A DNA stretch of 64,000 bases from an uncultured Clostridia bacterium (GCA_947629905.1 CANRFM010000006.1:31451-95450), one strand, 5' to 3'; shown: positions 53,994 to 62,422, counted from the first letter of the stretch. Made by a program: numbers and translations. The notes: generated by a model from the sequence alone, not told the origin.

Positions 53994-55942
53994 TGTAAAG
54001 ACTCCCTTTCTTGAATTTGTGTTTCTGTTTCTTCCAGTTCCTGCAACCAGATGCGGACACAGGCATCACTGGGCATACGCCAGTCGCCCCGTGGAGAGAG
54101 TGTCACGCTGCCGACTTTGGGGCTGTCCGGCAGACAGGAACGCTTGAACTGCTGTGCGAAAAACCGCCGGTAGAAGATCCTCTCCCACTTCAGGATCTCC
54201 GCATCCGTGAACTGCCCGGTAAAGGCTTTCTGCGCCATCCGGAAAATTTTCCCCGGTGCACAGCCCTGCCGCAGCATATAATACAGGAAGAAATCATGCA
54301 GCTCATACGGACCGACGAGATCTTCCGTTTTCTGGGCGATCGTGCCATCCTGTTCCGGGGGCAGCAGTTCCGGGCTGACAGGCGTGTCAAGAATGTCAAG
54401 CAGGACTGCTTTCAGGAGACCGTCTGAATGCCCGGCTTCATAGGCGACGAGATAGCGCACGAGGGTTTTCGGGACAGAAGCATTCACCCCGTACATACTC
54501 ATATGGTCGCCGTTGTAGGTCGCCCACCCAAGCGCCAGTTCCGAGAGGTCGCCTGTCCCGATCACAATGCCATTCATCTGGTTGGCAATGTCCATGAGAA
54601 TTTGCGTGCGCTCCCGTGCCTGTCCGTTTTCGTAGGTCACATCATGTACCGATTCGTCCTGCCCGATGTCCCGGAAATGCTGCCGCACGCTGTCCTCAAT
54701 GCGTATCTCCCGCAGCGTTGCCCCGTAGGCTTTCGCCAGACGGCAGGCGTTGGTGTATGTCCTGTCTGTTGTCCCGAAACAGGGCATCGTCACCGTGACG
54801 ATACCGCTCCGCTCCAGTCCAAGCCGGTCAAAGGCGTGTGCCATGACGATCAGTGCCAGTGTGGAATCCAACCCGCCGGAAAGCCCCACCACAGCGGTTT
54901 TCGTGCCGATATGCCGCAGCCGGGTCAGCAGTCCGGTCGCCTGAATGGCAAGAATTTCCTCACAGCGGGCATCGAGAATTGCCTGTTCGGAGGGTACAAA
55001 GGGGTGCGGCGGGATGTACCTGTCCGACAGATCGTCCGGTAATGCCATAGTAAAGCAATTCCGGTAATACGCCGTATCGGCATTGGGGGAAACGCTCTGC
55101 CATGTGGAAGTTCTCCGCCGTTCGTGATGCAGCCGGGAAATATCCACATCTGCCACAGTCAGCCCACTGGAAAAAAGCTGCGATTCCGCAAGCACAGAGC
55201 CATTTTCCGCAATCAGGTCATGCCCCGCAAAGACCATATCCTGCGTGGATTCCCCGATCCCGGCATCCGCATAGGCATAGGCACAGAACAGGCTGCCGGA
55301 TTTTGCCTTTACGAGCATACGGCGGTATTCCGCCTTGCCGATGATCTCATCGCTTGCGGACAGGTTGAAGAGGATAACTGCGCCGTTCTGCGCCAATTTA
55401 ACAGAGGGGGTGTCTGCTACCCAGACATCCTCGCAAATCTCCACCCCGAAGATCAGGTCGGGTTCGTTTTCGCAGCAGAATAGCTGATTCGTCCCGAATG
55501 TGGCTGTAAATTCCCCGATACAGACTGTACGCCGCACCGGTTCTCCGGGTGCAAAATGCCTTGCCTCATAAAATTCCCCGTAATTCGGGATATGGGTCTT
55601 GGGGACAATGCCCAGTATCGCCCCCTTGTATACCACAGCGGCGCAATTATACAGGCGGTCGTCCTGCACAAAGGGCAGCCCGGCGATCGTGATGATCCCC
55701 AGTGCCTTGGTTTCCTCCACCAGCCGCAGGAGGTTTTCCCCGGCAGAGCGGAGCAAAGTGCCTTGCAAAAACAAATCGCCGCAGGTATAGCCCGTAATCG
55801 ACAGTTCCGGGAAACAGACGATCTTCACACCCCTGTCATATGCCTCCCGCACCAGTGCTATCATGCGGTCGGTGTTGTACACGCAGTCTGCCACTTTCAG
55901 TTCCGGCGATGCACAGGCGATCTTGACAAATCCGTCTTTCAT
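53990..55942 (-). CDS. nadE: Glutamine-dependent NAD+ synthetase
   Basis: 650 residues from the ATG at 55942, chosen over an ATG 15 bases upstream because two GAGG sites precede it. N-terminal nitrilase domain: Glu in CFPELSITGYTCGDLF, Lys in IVPKTHIPNYGEFYE, Cys in FGVEICEDVWVADT. Synthetase domain: SGGLDSTLALIVMAHAFDRL, TVTMPCFGTTDRTYTNACRL, IGTGDLSELALGWATYNGDH, and PSAEL-like C-terminal segments. It amidates NaAD to NAD+ using glutamine. Cotranscribed with pyrE. Confidence 0.95.
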   Translation of the reverse strand: MKDGFVKIACASPELKVADCVYNTDRMIALVREAYDRGVKIVCFPELSITGYTCGDLFLQGTLLRSAGENLLRLVEETKALGIITIAGLPFVQDDRLYNCAAVVYKGAILGIVPKTHIPNYGEFYEARHFAPGEPVRRTVCIGEFTATFGTNQLFCCENEPDLIFGVEICEDVWVADTPSVKLAQNGAVILFNLSASDEIIGKAEYRRMLVKAKSGSLFCAYAYADAGIGESTQDMVFAGHDLIAENGSVLAESQLFSSGLTVADVDISRLHHERRRTSTWQSVSPNADTAYYRNCFTMALPDDLSDRYIPPHPFVPSEQAILDARCEEILAIQATGLLTRLRHIGTKTAVVGLSGGLDSTLALIVMAHAFDRLGLERSGIVTVTMPCFGTTDRTYTNACRLAKAYGATLREIRIEDSVRQHFRDIGQDESVHDVTYENGQARERTQILMDIANQMNGIVIGTGDLSELALGWATYNGDHMSMYGVNASVPKTLVRYLVAYEAGHSDGLLKAVLLDILDTPVSPELLPPEQDGTIAQKTEDLVGPYELHDFFLYYMLRQGCAPGKIFRMAQKAFTGQFTDAEILKWERIFYRRFFAQQFKRSCLPDSPKVGSVTLSPRGDWRMPSDACVRIWLQELEETETQIQERESLQ

Positions 55943-55992
55943 GACCTCTGACCTCATTTCTTTCAGAAATCCCTCATGCAGGGTATAAGTAT

Positions 55993-56021
55993 AGTATACC
56001 ATATTCCGGCAGATTTTGCAA
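55993..56021 (-). promoter_or_regulatory. Sigma-A promoter of nadE-pyrE
   Basis: Minus strand TTGCAA (56016-56021), 17-base spacer, TATACT (55993-55998). Confidence 0.8.
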
Positions 56022-56067
56022 GGATTTTTCATCCGGAAAACTTTTCTGAAAAAATTGCAAAAAAGGC

Positions 56068-56096
56068 TTGACATTTCCGGAAAGGTATGGTATACT
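56068..56096 (+). promoter_or_regulatory. Sigma-A promoter of tRNA-His
   Basis: TTGACA (56068-56073), 17-base spacer, TATACT (56091-56096), about 30 bases before the mature 5' end. Confidence 0.85.
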
Positions 56097-56126
56097 TAAT
56101 ATTGTTGCAGTGATCCTGCGGCAGAT

Positions 56127-56201
56127 GGTGGGTATAGCGTAGCTGGTTAACGCGTCAGTTTGTGGCACTGAAGACCGTCGGTTCGAATCCGACTATCCAC
56201 C
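56127..56201 (+). tRNA. tRNA-His (anticodon GTG)
   Basis: Cloverleaf: the extra G(-1) pairs with the discriminator C; acceptor GTGGGTA/TATCCAC; D arm TAGCTGGTTAA; anticodon stem CAGT/ACTG with loop TTGTGGC (anticodon GTG); T arm GTCGG-TTCGAAT-CCGAC. CCA is not encoded. Confidence 0.95.
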
Positions 56202-56206
56202 CTCAC

Positions 56207-56234
56207 GAACCGGTAAATGCCGGTTCTTTTTTTT
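56207..56234 (+). terminator. Terminator of tRNA-His
   Basis: GAACCGG/CCGGTTC stem followed by eight Ts. The IS copy begins 4 bases later. Confidence 0.9.
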
Positions 56235-56237
56235 CGA

Positions 56238-56603
56238 GGAGCGGACAATTAGCGAATATTATGGTATAATAGAAGAAAGGCATAAGGAGATGTTGTAGAT
56301 GAGGAAAGCAACAATAGAAGAAGGGAAAATATGTCCGAATTGCAAGAAACAAGAAAATCAAATCAAGATAGGGTATAACAGGTCAGGAACTCAGCGTTGC
56401 AGGTGTAAAGACTGCGGCATAAGGTATACCATTGATCCCAAAAAGCATGAATATCCTGAAGAAACGAAGAAACTGGCAATGAAAATGTATTATTCCGGAG
56501 TGAGCGGACGGGGTGTAGGCAAAATTTCAGGCATGAATAAAGCCAATGTCTATAACTGGATAAAAAAAACTAAATCTTGATGTGGAAAACTTGCCGCCGG
56601 AGC
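56238..56603 (+). mobile_element. IS copy 2 (IS1-like), truncated inside its second ORF
   Basis: Starts with the same end as copy 1 (GGAGCGGACAATTAGCG), carries a full insA-like ORF and the first bases of the second ORF, and stays near-identical to copy 1 up to TTGCCGCCGGAGC. Homology stops there (56603/56604), where copy 1 continues GTGAATCAG and this copy enters the 3' end of the serine recombinase gene. Confidence 0.8.
56299..56580 (+). CDS. IS1-like InsA protein, copy 2
   Basis: 93 residues, identical to copy 1 except KISG for KILG in the helix-turn-helix. CPNC and CRCKDCG are the likely zinc ligands; NKANVYNWIKKT is the recognition helix region. GGAGATG lies 9 bases ahead of the ATG. 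Its last 31 bases overlap, antisense, the end of the recombinase gene. Without an intact catalytic ORF it cannot transpose on its own. Confidence 0.8.
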   Translation: MRKATIEEGKICPNCKKQENQIKIGYNRSGTQRCRCKDCGIRYTIDPKKHEYPEETKKLAMKMYYSGVSGRGVGKISGMNKANVYNWIKKTKS

Positions 56604-58091
56604 ATTTTGTTCTAAATAAGAACTCTCAGCCTCTTTGTTTTCGTTATCAATTTTGTCTAAAAGTTCAGCGTCTACTTCAACCGGTTCTCTGCCTGAGTTG
56701 AATATAAATGTGATTTTCCCATCATCGTAGAGATAGATCCTGTTTACAAACATATTTATAAGGGCTTTACGGTACTTTATATTATCAGGATTTCCCTTTT
56801 TCAGTTCATTCAGGAAGAATTTTACTTGCTGAGCTGTTATTGTGAACAAGCCTATTTCTTCTTTTGCTATTTCTGTTTCTACGCTTCTCTTAGCTTCTTC
56901 CAGCTTGGGAACTTCTTCATACATCTGCTGTCTGAGTGATTCAATAGGACATTCAATCAGGATCTGTCTTAGATTTTCCTGCTTGCGTTCAATATCTCTC
57001 AGTTGCTTTTCAAGCATCTTTATGTTTGAATTATCACGGTCTTTCCTGCTTATTCTTTCTGCATTCTGAGCAATTGTTTCAATATTCTCAGGTGTCAGTA
57101 GCTCTCTGCACTTCTGGATCACATATTCTTCAATTACATCTTTTTTAACCAATTTCTTTTTGCAATTTTTCTTTAAGGCTGATTTGCAAGTATAGTAATG
57201 GTGCTTTTTACCGGTTTTACTTGTTCCGCTGTAGCCGACCATCATTTCACGGCAATAGCCGCAGAACAGCTTTGTTGTCAATAAATATTCAACTTTGGCC
57301 TTTGCTCTTGCAGGGGCTCTTTTGTTTTTATTAAAGCGTTCTGCAACTGCATTGAATAGTTCATCAGTAACTATTCTCGGAATAGCGTTTGGGAACTCCT
57401 TTCCATTGTATGTATAGGTACCAATGTACCTCTTGTTTTGCAGCATATTTCTAAGGGAGTTCTTATTAAAAGGTACACCTCTTGATGTTTTATACCCTTG
57501 TTCATTCAAGTGCTGAGTAATTTCGGTGACTGTCATTCCTGATGCGTAGCTTTCAAATATATATCTGACAATAGGTGCAGTTTCTTCATCTATCTGAAAA
57601 TGTTTATCTTTGTCTACCTTAAACCCAAGAGCTACATTTCCGCCTGTGGACAGAAACTTTTCAGCATTTAAGTCCATTCCACGCTTTACCTTTTGTGCCA
57701 ATTCTACTGAATAATACTCTGCCATACCCTCAAGAATACTCTCAATTAGGATACCACTTGCATCATCAGTGATATTTTCTTTTGCCGAAAGCACTCTTAC
57801 GCCATACTTCTTCAGTTTTGACTTGTATATAGCACTGTCATAGCGATTTCTTGAAAACCTGTCAAGTTGGTATACAATGATATAGTCAAATGTTTTCTTG
57901 GCTGCATCCTCAATCATCCTCAAAAACTGCGGTCTGTTATCTGTCTTACCGGATATTGCACGATCAATATACTCACCGACAATAGTATAGTTGTTTTTCT
58001 CACAATACTCATAACACACTTTCAACTGCCCTTCAATGCTTGTTTCATGCTGATTGTGTGAAGAATATCGTGCATAGATCACAACATTCAT
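56550..58091 (-). CDS. Large serine recombinase (integrase of a mobile element)
   Basis: 513 residues. Catalytic domain: VVIYARYSSHNQHETSIEGQ with the nucleophile serine in R-Y-S-S, DRAISGKTDNRPQFLRMIED, and YQLDRFSRNRYDSAIYKSKL. Recombinase domain (~150-270), zinc ribbon LFCGYCREMMVGYSG with a second Cys pair CKSALKKNC, then a coiled coil (~360-440) and a beta-rich end (NMFVNRIYLYDDGKITFIFN). The last residues from about A501 (APAASFPHQDLVFFIQL) and the stop are encoded by IS copy 2, so the native tail was replaced or set by integration. These enzymes integrate and excise phages and conjugative transposons. Confidence 0.92.
   Translation of the reverse strand: MNVVIYARYSSHNQHETSIEGQLKVCYEYCEKNNYTIVGEYIDRAISGKTDNRPQFLRMIEDAAKKTFDYIIVYQLDRFSRNRYDSAIYKSKLKKYGVRVLSAKENITDDASGILIESILEGMAEYYSVELAQKVKRGMDLNAEKFLSTGGNVALGFKVDKDKHFQIDEETAPIVRYIFESYASGMTVTEITQHLNEQGYKTSRGVPFNKNSLRNMLQNKRYIGTYTYNGKEFPNAIPRIVTDELFNAVAERFNKNKRAPARAKAKVEYLLTTKLFCGYCREMMVGYSGTSKTGKKHHYYTCKSALKKNCKKKLVKKDVIEEYVIQKCRELLTPENIETIAQNAERISRKDRDNSNIKMLEKQLRDIERKQENLRQILIECPIESLRQQMYEEVPKLEEAKRSVETEIAKEEIGLFTITAQQVKFFLNELKKGNPDNIKYRKALINMFVNRIYLYDDGKITFIFNSGREPVEVDAELLDKIDNENKEAESSYLEQNAPAASFPHQDLVFFIQL
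56593..56610. other. Candidate attL junction between IS copy 2 and the integrated element
   Basis: Homology between the two IS copies ends at GCCGCCGGAGC (56593-56603). Immediately after it lies the recombinase gene, oriented so that its 3' end meets the junction, as is common for attL of serine-integrase elements. The core is inferred; attR is outside the window. Confidence 0.5.
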
Positions 58092-58105
58092 AATATAGTC
58101 CTTTC

Positions 58106-58300
58106 TTATTGCTCTTTGTCGTTCTTTGTGTCAAAGTTTGTCATTGTAACATCAAACGGCATCCCTTTCATATTTATAGCCATAGCTAAAAACATTCTTA
58201 CTGCTGTAGCAGTGTCAAAGCCGAGTTTTCTGAACAGAGCTTCACTTTCTCTCTTCATCTTTTCATCAACTCTGACTTGGATAACTGTATTGTAGTTCAC
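58106..58300 (-). CDS. RelB/DinJ-family antitoxin-like protein
   Basis: 64 residues. NTVIQVRVDEKMKRESEALF and RKLGFDTATAVRMFLAMAIN give the ribbon-helix-helix of RelB/DinJ antitoxins, followed by an acidic, likely disordered tail (FDTKNDKEQ). The toxin that should follow is missing: the next gene is the recombinase 14 bases downstream on the same strand. It may be an orphan antitoxin or a regulator of the recombinase. GAGGTGAGG lies before the ATG. Confidence 0.75.
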   Translation of the reverse strand: MNYNTVIQVRVDEKMKRESEALFRKLGFDTATAVRMFLAMAINMKGMPFDVTMTNFDTKNDKEQ

Positions 58301-58419
58301 GTCCTCACCTCCAATCGAACGTCCGTATTACTATTGTATCACACTTTTCAACTTTTGTCAATACCCAAACAACAAAATCGTTAATAGTCTTATAAGAAGC
58401 AAACAGGAGGCTATTTGAT

Positions 58420-58602
58420 ATGAAAGCTGTTATTGTTGATGATAGTCAGGCAAGTGCGTTTCTCAACTCTATATGGTCTGATATGCTTCTTTATATAAAG
58501 GAGCATCCGGAAGAATACCAAGAGTTTGTTGAATCAGAAAACAATTCCAATAATCCTGATTCACAAACTGTTGCAGAGAGTAATGACTATGCTTATGACT
58601 GA
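58420..58602 (+). CDS. Small acidic protein of unknown function
   Basis: 60 residues with a good ribosome site (AGGAGG, 10 bases ahead). Composition is strongly acidic with a C-terminal low-complexity tail (ENNSNNPDSQTVAESNDYAY). No domain recognised. It starts the rightward gene cluster of the integrated element, so it belongs with the DNA ligase region. Confidence 0.6.
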   Translation: MKAVIVDDSQASAFLNSIWSDMLLYIKEHPEEYQEFVESENNSNNPDSQTVAESNDYAYD

Positions 58603-58687
58603 ACTGTACAATCCTGCTATTGGCAAACCGAGAACAGATGATACTATTTCTGTAAATCACAAGAAATCAGAAAATTGTTGTATGTGA
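58595..58687 (+). CDS. Very short possible ORF
   Basis: 30 codons from the ATG at 58595 (overlapping the previous stop) to TGA at 58687, just before the ligase gene; it includes LYNPAIGKPRTDDTISVNHK and ends KSENCCM. Codon use is unremarkable and there is no family match that I know, so it may not be expressed. Confidence 0.25.
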   Translation: MTELYNPAIGKPRTDDTISVNHKKSENCCM

Positions 58688-58697
58688 GGTGTTATGA

Positions 58698-60647
58698 ATG
58701 AAATTGACCGATTTAGAATTGCAAATTCAAAATGCTGCTCAGGCATATTACACTGACGGAACTTCTGAGCTCTCAGATGAAGAATTTGATGCCTTAGTTG
58801 AAAGACTAAGAGAGGAGAATCCAGAATCCCCACTTCTCAAACAGACAGGTTGGGGTTATACAGTTGAAGAAGATTCTACTCCCGGTATGAAGTACAAACA
58901 CAAATATGGTACTGCCGGTTCTCTTGAAAAGTGCCGGACATGGGAAGAAGTGAAACCTATTTTCCGTGATCAGTTTGTAGATATATCATTGAAGTTGGAC
59001 GGTATCAGTGTTCTGCTGTACTATCGTGACGGTAAATTGTACCAAGCACTCACAAGAGGTGATGGTGAGATAGGTATTGACATTACTGATAAGGTACTTG
59101 AAATCGGCATACTTACAGATACTACAAAATATACAGCATATCCTATTATTTCCGGTAACGATGACAGAACCCACTTTACAGGTGCAGTCCGTGGTGAGAT
59201 CGTAATGTCATTCAGCAATTTTGACAAGTATAAAGAGCTGCATCCGGAAGCCAAGAATCCGAGAAATGCAACAGCAGGTATCATAAACAAGAAGTTTGCT
59301 GAATCCGCTGAATTGAAACTGCTTGACATTGTGGTATATTCTGTTGTAGGCTGTGAATCCGTACTTACAGATGTGAATTGTATCTGGCATATACGAGATT
59401 GGCTGAGACACTATTTCAAGTACACAGCACCATCGTGTGGTTATCAGCTTTCAAAAGAAACAATGCTTGATGATTTTGCTGAAATTAGGCAAAATTGGTC
59501 AGATAAGTACCCAAATGACGGATTAGTAATCACTTTATCTACTCTGAAACACAGTGGTTTTGCAATCATTCAGGAATCTCAGGCATTCAAGTTCAAATCA
59601 GAAACTGCTCAGACAGATGTACTTGAAGTGGAATGGAATATGAGTAAGACCGGCTATGCAGTTCCAAAGGTAAGGTTAAATCCGATTTTTCTTTCCGGAA
59701 CAACGGTCAAGTACTGTACCGGCTATAATGCTAAGTACATCAAGGACAACAATATTGGTGTAGGTGCTATTGTAGAAATTGAAAAGCACGGAGAGATCAT
59801 ACCGACAATCAACAAGGTCCTTGCCAAATCCGAAAATGCTGAATTGCCAAAGTACTGCCCATTCTGCAATACAGAACTGCAATGGGAGGGTGCTCATCTG
59901 AAGTGTATGAATCCTCAGTGCAGTAATTCAAATACAAAGGACACCATGATATGGACAGGCGTTCTTGCACCAATAGAAATACTTGGTGACAGCTTGAAAG
60001 AATCCTTTTTCACAGACATATACGGTGAAGTTCCAACTATTGAAACTCTTATGTATGATAAAACAAATGCGTATAGCAATGCACCGGAGGGTACTATGGC
60101 ATTCCGTATGAGAAAAATGCTTGATTCTCTTTTTGGTGATCAGCCTATAAAACTTGTAGATGCTATTAAGGCATTGAATATTCCAAGATTTGGTGATATC
60201 AATGCTACAAAGCTCTCTCAATATCCTGATGAAGTACATCAGCTTATGGAAATTGCCTGTGACGGAAGTTGTGCAGACGGCATGAAAGCCTTAAAACTAT
60301 TCAATACATTGGCTTCACTGATTGGAAATGCCAATAGTATGTCACTGCAAAACAATATGGACAAGGTTGCAAGACTAAGGTTGATTGAAAAACGGATCGA
60401 TTGGTCTGTAAAGTCAGAACAGGCATTGCTTGGTAAGGTTGCTATTACAGGGAAATTGAGTGTAAAGCGTGCTGACTTTGAAAAGGAACTTATATCAGCA
60501 GGGTTTACTCCGTCCGATATTGGCAAAGATACGAAGTTCTTGATTACCGATGATCCCAATTCAGACAGCACAAAAAACAAAAAGGCTGACAAATGGGGCG
60601 TTCCTAAAATTACAGAACAAGAGTTCAGAAAGAGGTATATGGTATGA
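58698..60647 (+). CDS. NAD-dependent DNA ligase (LigA-like, element-borne)
   Basis: 649 residues. Adenylation domain: Ia-like Tyr region AAQAYYTDGTSELSDEEFDA, active lysine K99 in DISLKLDGISVLLYYR, ALTRGDGEIGIDITD, and NPRNATAGI. OB fold with GAIVEIEKHGEIIPTI; zinc finger YCPFCNTELQWEG plus CMNPQCSN; helix-hairpin-helix (IKALNIPRFGDINATKLSQY); C-terminal BRCT-like segment (GKVAITGKLSVKRADFEK). It seals nicks using NAD+. It is shorter and divergent compared with housekeeping LigA and AT-rich, as in phage-borne ligases. Next gene overlaps by 4 bases (ATGA). Confidence 0.9.
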   Translation: MKLTDLELQIQNAAQAYYTDGTSELSDEEFDALVERLREENPESPLLKQTGWGYTVEEDSTPGMKYKHKYGTAGSLEKCRTWEEVKPIFRDQFVDISLKLDGISVLLYYRDGKLYQALTRGDGEIGIDITDKVLEIGILTDTTKYTAYPIISGNDDRTHFTGAVRGEIVMSFSNFDKYKELHPEAKNPRNATAGIINKKFAESAELKLLDIVVYSVVGCESVLTDVNCIWHIRDWLRHYFKYTAPSCGYQLSKETMLDDFAEIRQNWSDKYPNDGLVITLSTLKHSGFAIIQESQAFKFKSETAQTDVLEVEWNMSKTGYAVPKVRLNPIFLSGTTVKYCTGYNAKYIKDNNIGVGAIVEIEKHGEIIPTINKVLAKSENAELPKYCPFCNTELQWEGAHLKCMNPQCSNSNTKDTMIWTGVLAPIEILGDSLKESFFTDIYGEVPTIETLMYDKTNAYSNAPEGTMAFRMRKMLDSLFGDQPIKLVDAIKALNIPRFGDINATKLSQYPDEVHQLMEIACDGSCADGMKALKLFNTLASLIGNANSMSLQNNMDKVARLRLIEKRIDWSVKSEQALLGKVAITGKLSVKRADFEKELISAGFTPSDIGKDTKFLITDDPNSDSTKNKKADKWGVPKITEQEFRKRYMV

Positions 60648-61036
60648 TTAGTAAAGGACTTGAATCTTTTCTGAACTATCTTCGTGAAACGGAGCAGTTA
60701 AGCCGTTTTGCTTTTACTGATGAGCAGCAGGCAAATGATGAAACACAAGATATTCTTCATTCATTAGAATTAGAGGAACATAATTATCATAGCACTGCAC
60801 ATCTGGCTGAAAGACTGAAAGAAGTCCGAAAGAAACGCAGGGCTGCTAAAGATATGATAGCCCAAACTGCTCCTATAATTGAGTGGATTGAACACAATAA
60901 AAGTGTTATCAAGACCTTGGAACAGGTACTCGGCCGTGTCAGAAAAGAAGAAAAGAATGCAGACGGCAGGATATATACACCTAAAACAAACATTGCAGAT
61001 ATGTCAAAGGAAAGTAAAAGAAAAGCTAATTCATAG
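60644..61036 (+). CDS. Coiled-coil protein of unknown function
   Basis: 130 residues, mostly helical and charged. A Lys/Arg-rich helix (HLAERLKEVRKKRRAAKDMI) and a second (IKTLEQVLGRVRKEEKNADG) suggest a coiled coil. Its ATG overlaps the ligase stop (ATGA), so it is translated together with the ligase and may act in the same DNA replication process. No family recognised. Confidence 0.6.
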   Translation: MISKGLESFLNYLRETEQLSRFAFTDEQQANDETQDILHSLELEEHNYHSTAHLAERLKEVRKKRRAAKDMIAQTAPIIEWIEHNKSVIKTLEQVLGRVRKEEKNADGRIYTPKTNIADMSKESKRKANS

Positions 61037-61055
61037 TATTGAGAGGTAAAATGTT

Positions 61056-61373
61056 ATGATAATCAAGTTTACATTGACTATGCCAAATGTCAATAGCTGG
61101 AATGGTCGTTGGTCAGGAGAAGGTCGTGAATACTCTATTTGCAGGGCATTCAGAACCAATGCAGAAAAAGCAAGGGCAGCAGAACTTATTGACAAGGACT
61201 ATTATCACAATTTTGGTGATGGTTGGACAGCTTGTATCAGTTGTACGCAGATTGACAGCAAAGAAGCTGCAAAATCAAGAAAACGGTCAGTCGGATTTGC
61301 AGGCTATGATTGGATGGTCGATTCACTCATAAAGGGTAAATATGATGAAAAGTTGTGTAGATTTTATGACTAA
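61056..61373 (+). CDS. Small protein of unknown function
   Basis: 105 residues, aromatic-rich: FTLTMPNVNSWNGRWSGEGR, DYYHNFGDGWTACISCTQID, FAGYDWMVDSLIKGKYDEKL. The mixed strand-helix pattern and W/C/Y content suggest a compact folded protein. GAGAGGT precedes the ATG, and the gene lies 16 bases upstream of thyX, probably in the same transcript. Not recognised. Confidence 0.55.
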   Translation: MIIKFTLTMPNVNSWNGRWSGEGREYSICRAFRTNAEKARAAELIDKDYYHNFGDGWTACISCTQIDSKEAAKSRKRSVGFAGYDWMVDSLIKGKYDEKLCRFYD

Positions 61374-61389
61374 GAGGTGAAAGACGTAT

Positions 61390-62106
61390 ATGAAATTCAT
61401 TGAACCAAGTTTTGAAATTCTATCCAAGGACTTCAAAAGAGAGAATGTTCTGACAGCTATTGAATGTGCAGCGAGGACTTGTTATAAATCAGAAGATAAA
61501 ATCACAAATGATTCTGCTGAAAGACTTGTACGTTCACTTGTTAAAAGAGGTCATGAGGCAATGCTTGAACACGCTCCAACTCTATCTGTGCGGTTTATCT
61601 GCGACAGAGGGGTAAGTCATGAGCTTGTTCGTCACCGGCTGTTTTCCTTTGCTCAGGAATCAACAAGATACGTTGATTACAATAACACCGGTACACAGTT
61701 TATCATTCCGGAGTGGATAAAAGGAAAAGACAGGGAGACCATACTAAATTTCAAATATAAAAGTATAAATGAGCTCAATGATAATATTGAAAGCATTATG
61801 AACACTTTTGAAGATAAAAAGAATTGGTGGTTTGTAAGTGTCTGTATGTTTTCTGATGTTTATTATCGAAGTCTGATAGAAACAGGCTGGAAACCGCAAC
61901 AGGCACGGACAGTACTGACTAACAGTATCAAAACAGAGATTGTTGTAACAGGAAATGTCCGTGAATGGCGAAACTTCTTCAAACTCCGTCTTGACAGAGC
62001 AGCCCATCCTCAAATGAGAGAACTGACAATACCTCTATTTCGCAGTCTTTATGCAGATATTCCGGAAATATGGGAGGATATAGCAGACAGATTCAATATA
62101 CTGTAA
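61390..62106 (+). CDS. thyX: Flavin-dependent thymidylate synthase ThyX
   Basis: 238 residues. The diagnostic R-H-R-x2-S-x4-S-x-R motif is present as RHRLFSFAQESTRYV (near residue 81). HEAMLEHAPTLSVRFICDRG precedes it; KPQQARTVLTNSIKTEIVVT and REWRNFFKLRLDRAAHPQMR follow, with the substrate-binding arginine region in the latter. It makes dTMP from dUMP with methylene-THF and FADH2. On phages it supports DNA replication independently of the host's ThyA. Confidence 0.95.
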   Translation: MKFIEPSFEILSKDFKRENVLTAIECAARTCYKSEDKITNDSAERLVRSLVKRGHEAMLEHAPTLSVRFICDRGVSHELVRHRLFSFAQESTRYVDYNNTGTQFIIPEWIKGKDRETILNFKYKSINELNDNIESIMNTFEDKKNWWFVSVCMFSDVYYRSLIETGWKPQQARTVLTNSIKTEIVVTGNVREWRNFFKLRLDRAAHPQMRELTIPLFRSLYADIPEIWEDIADRFNIL

Positions 62107-62110
62107 AATA

Positions 62111-62157
62111 CATCAGCCTTCTAACCTTATATATAGAAAAGGGTTAGGAGGCTGATG
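62111..62157 (+). promoter_or_regulatory. Hairpin masking a ribosome site and start codon
   Basis: CATCAGCCTTCTAACC (62111-62126) can pair with GGTTAGGAGGCTGATG (62142-62157) over 16 positions, all Watson-Crick except one U-G. The right arm contains the AGGAGG ribosome site and ends in an ATG, so the next gene's initiation region is buried. No U tract follows, so it is not an ordinary terminator. Confidence 0.6.
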
Positions 62158-62160
62158 TAT

Positions 62161-62406
62161 ATGGGAGAACAAATTACTCTGCAATTACCAGAATGTGGTT
62201 TTTCAATCAAACCAGGTGATATTGTACGTTTAGGAAGATTTGATCATGAGGTCTGGCGTGTAGGTTATGGTTGGTATGCATGGGGTGGCAATCGTCCGAC
62301 TTGCGGATGGTTTCTCACAGGTGTGACCACTCAAAATGTCAAACCATTGCAACTGACAGATCTTGATGATATATATCTGATTGAAAATACTAAGATGCCA
62401 GAATGA
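62161..62406 (+). CDS. Small protein of unknown function behind the masking hairpin
   Basis: 81 residues from the ATG at 62161, which is best spaced from AGGAGG; an in-frame ATG at 62155 is the alternative. Trp/Tyr/Gly-rich middle (HEVWRVGYGWYAWGGNRPTC) and a hydrophilic C-terminus. Possibly a small beta-barrel (IKPGDIVRLGRFDHEVWRV resembles an SH3/KOW-like strand pair). No family recognised. Its expression should depend on opening the 62111-62157 hairpin. Confidence 0.6.
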   Translation: MGEQITLQLPECGFSIKPGDIVRLGRFDHEVWRVGYGWYAWGGNRPTCGWFLTGVTTQNVKPLQLTDLDDIYLIENTKMPE

Positions 62407-62422
62407 ACAGGAGATGTGTTTT

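Noticed and set aside
56127..56201. tRNA-His as the attachment site of the element
   Set aside because: The tRNA and its terminator are intact and the foreign junction is about 400 bases away, in the IS.
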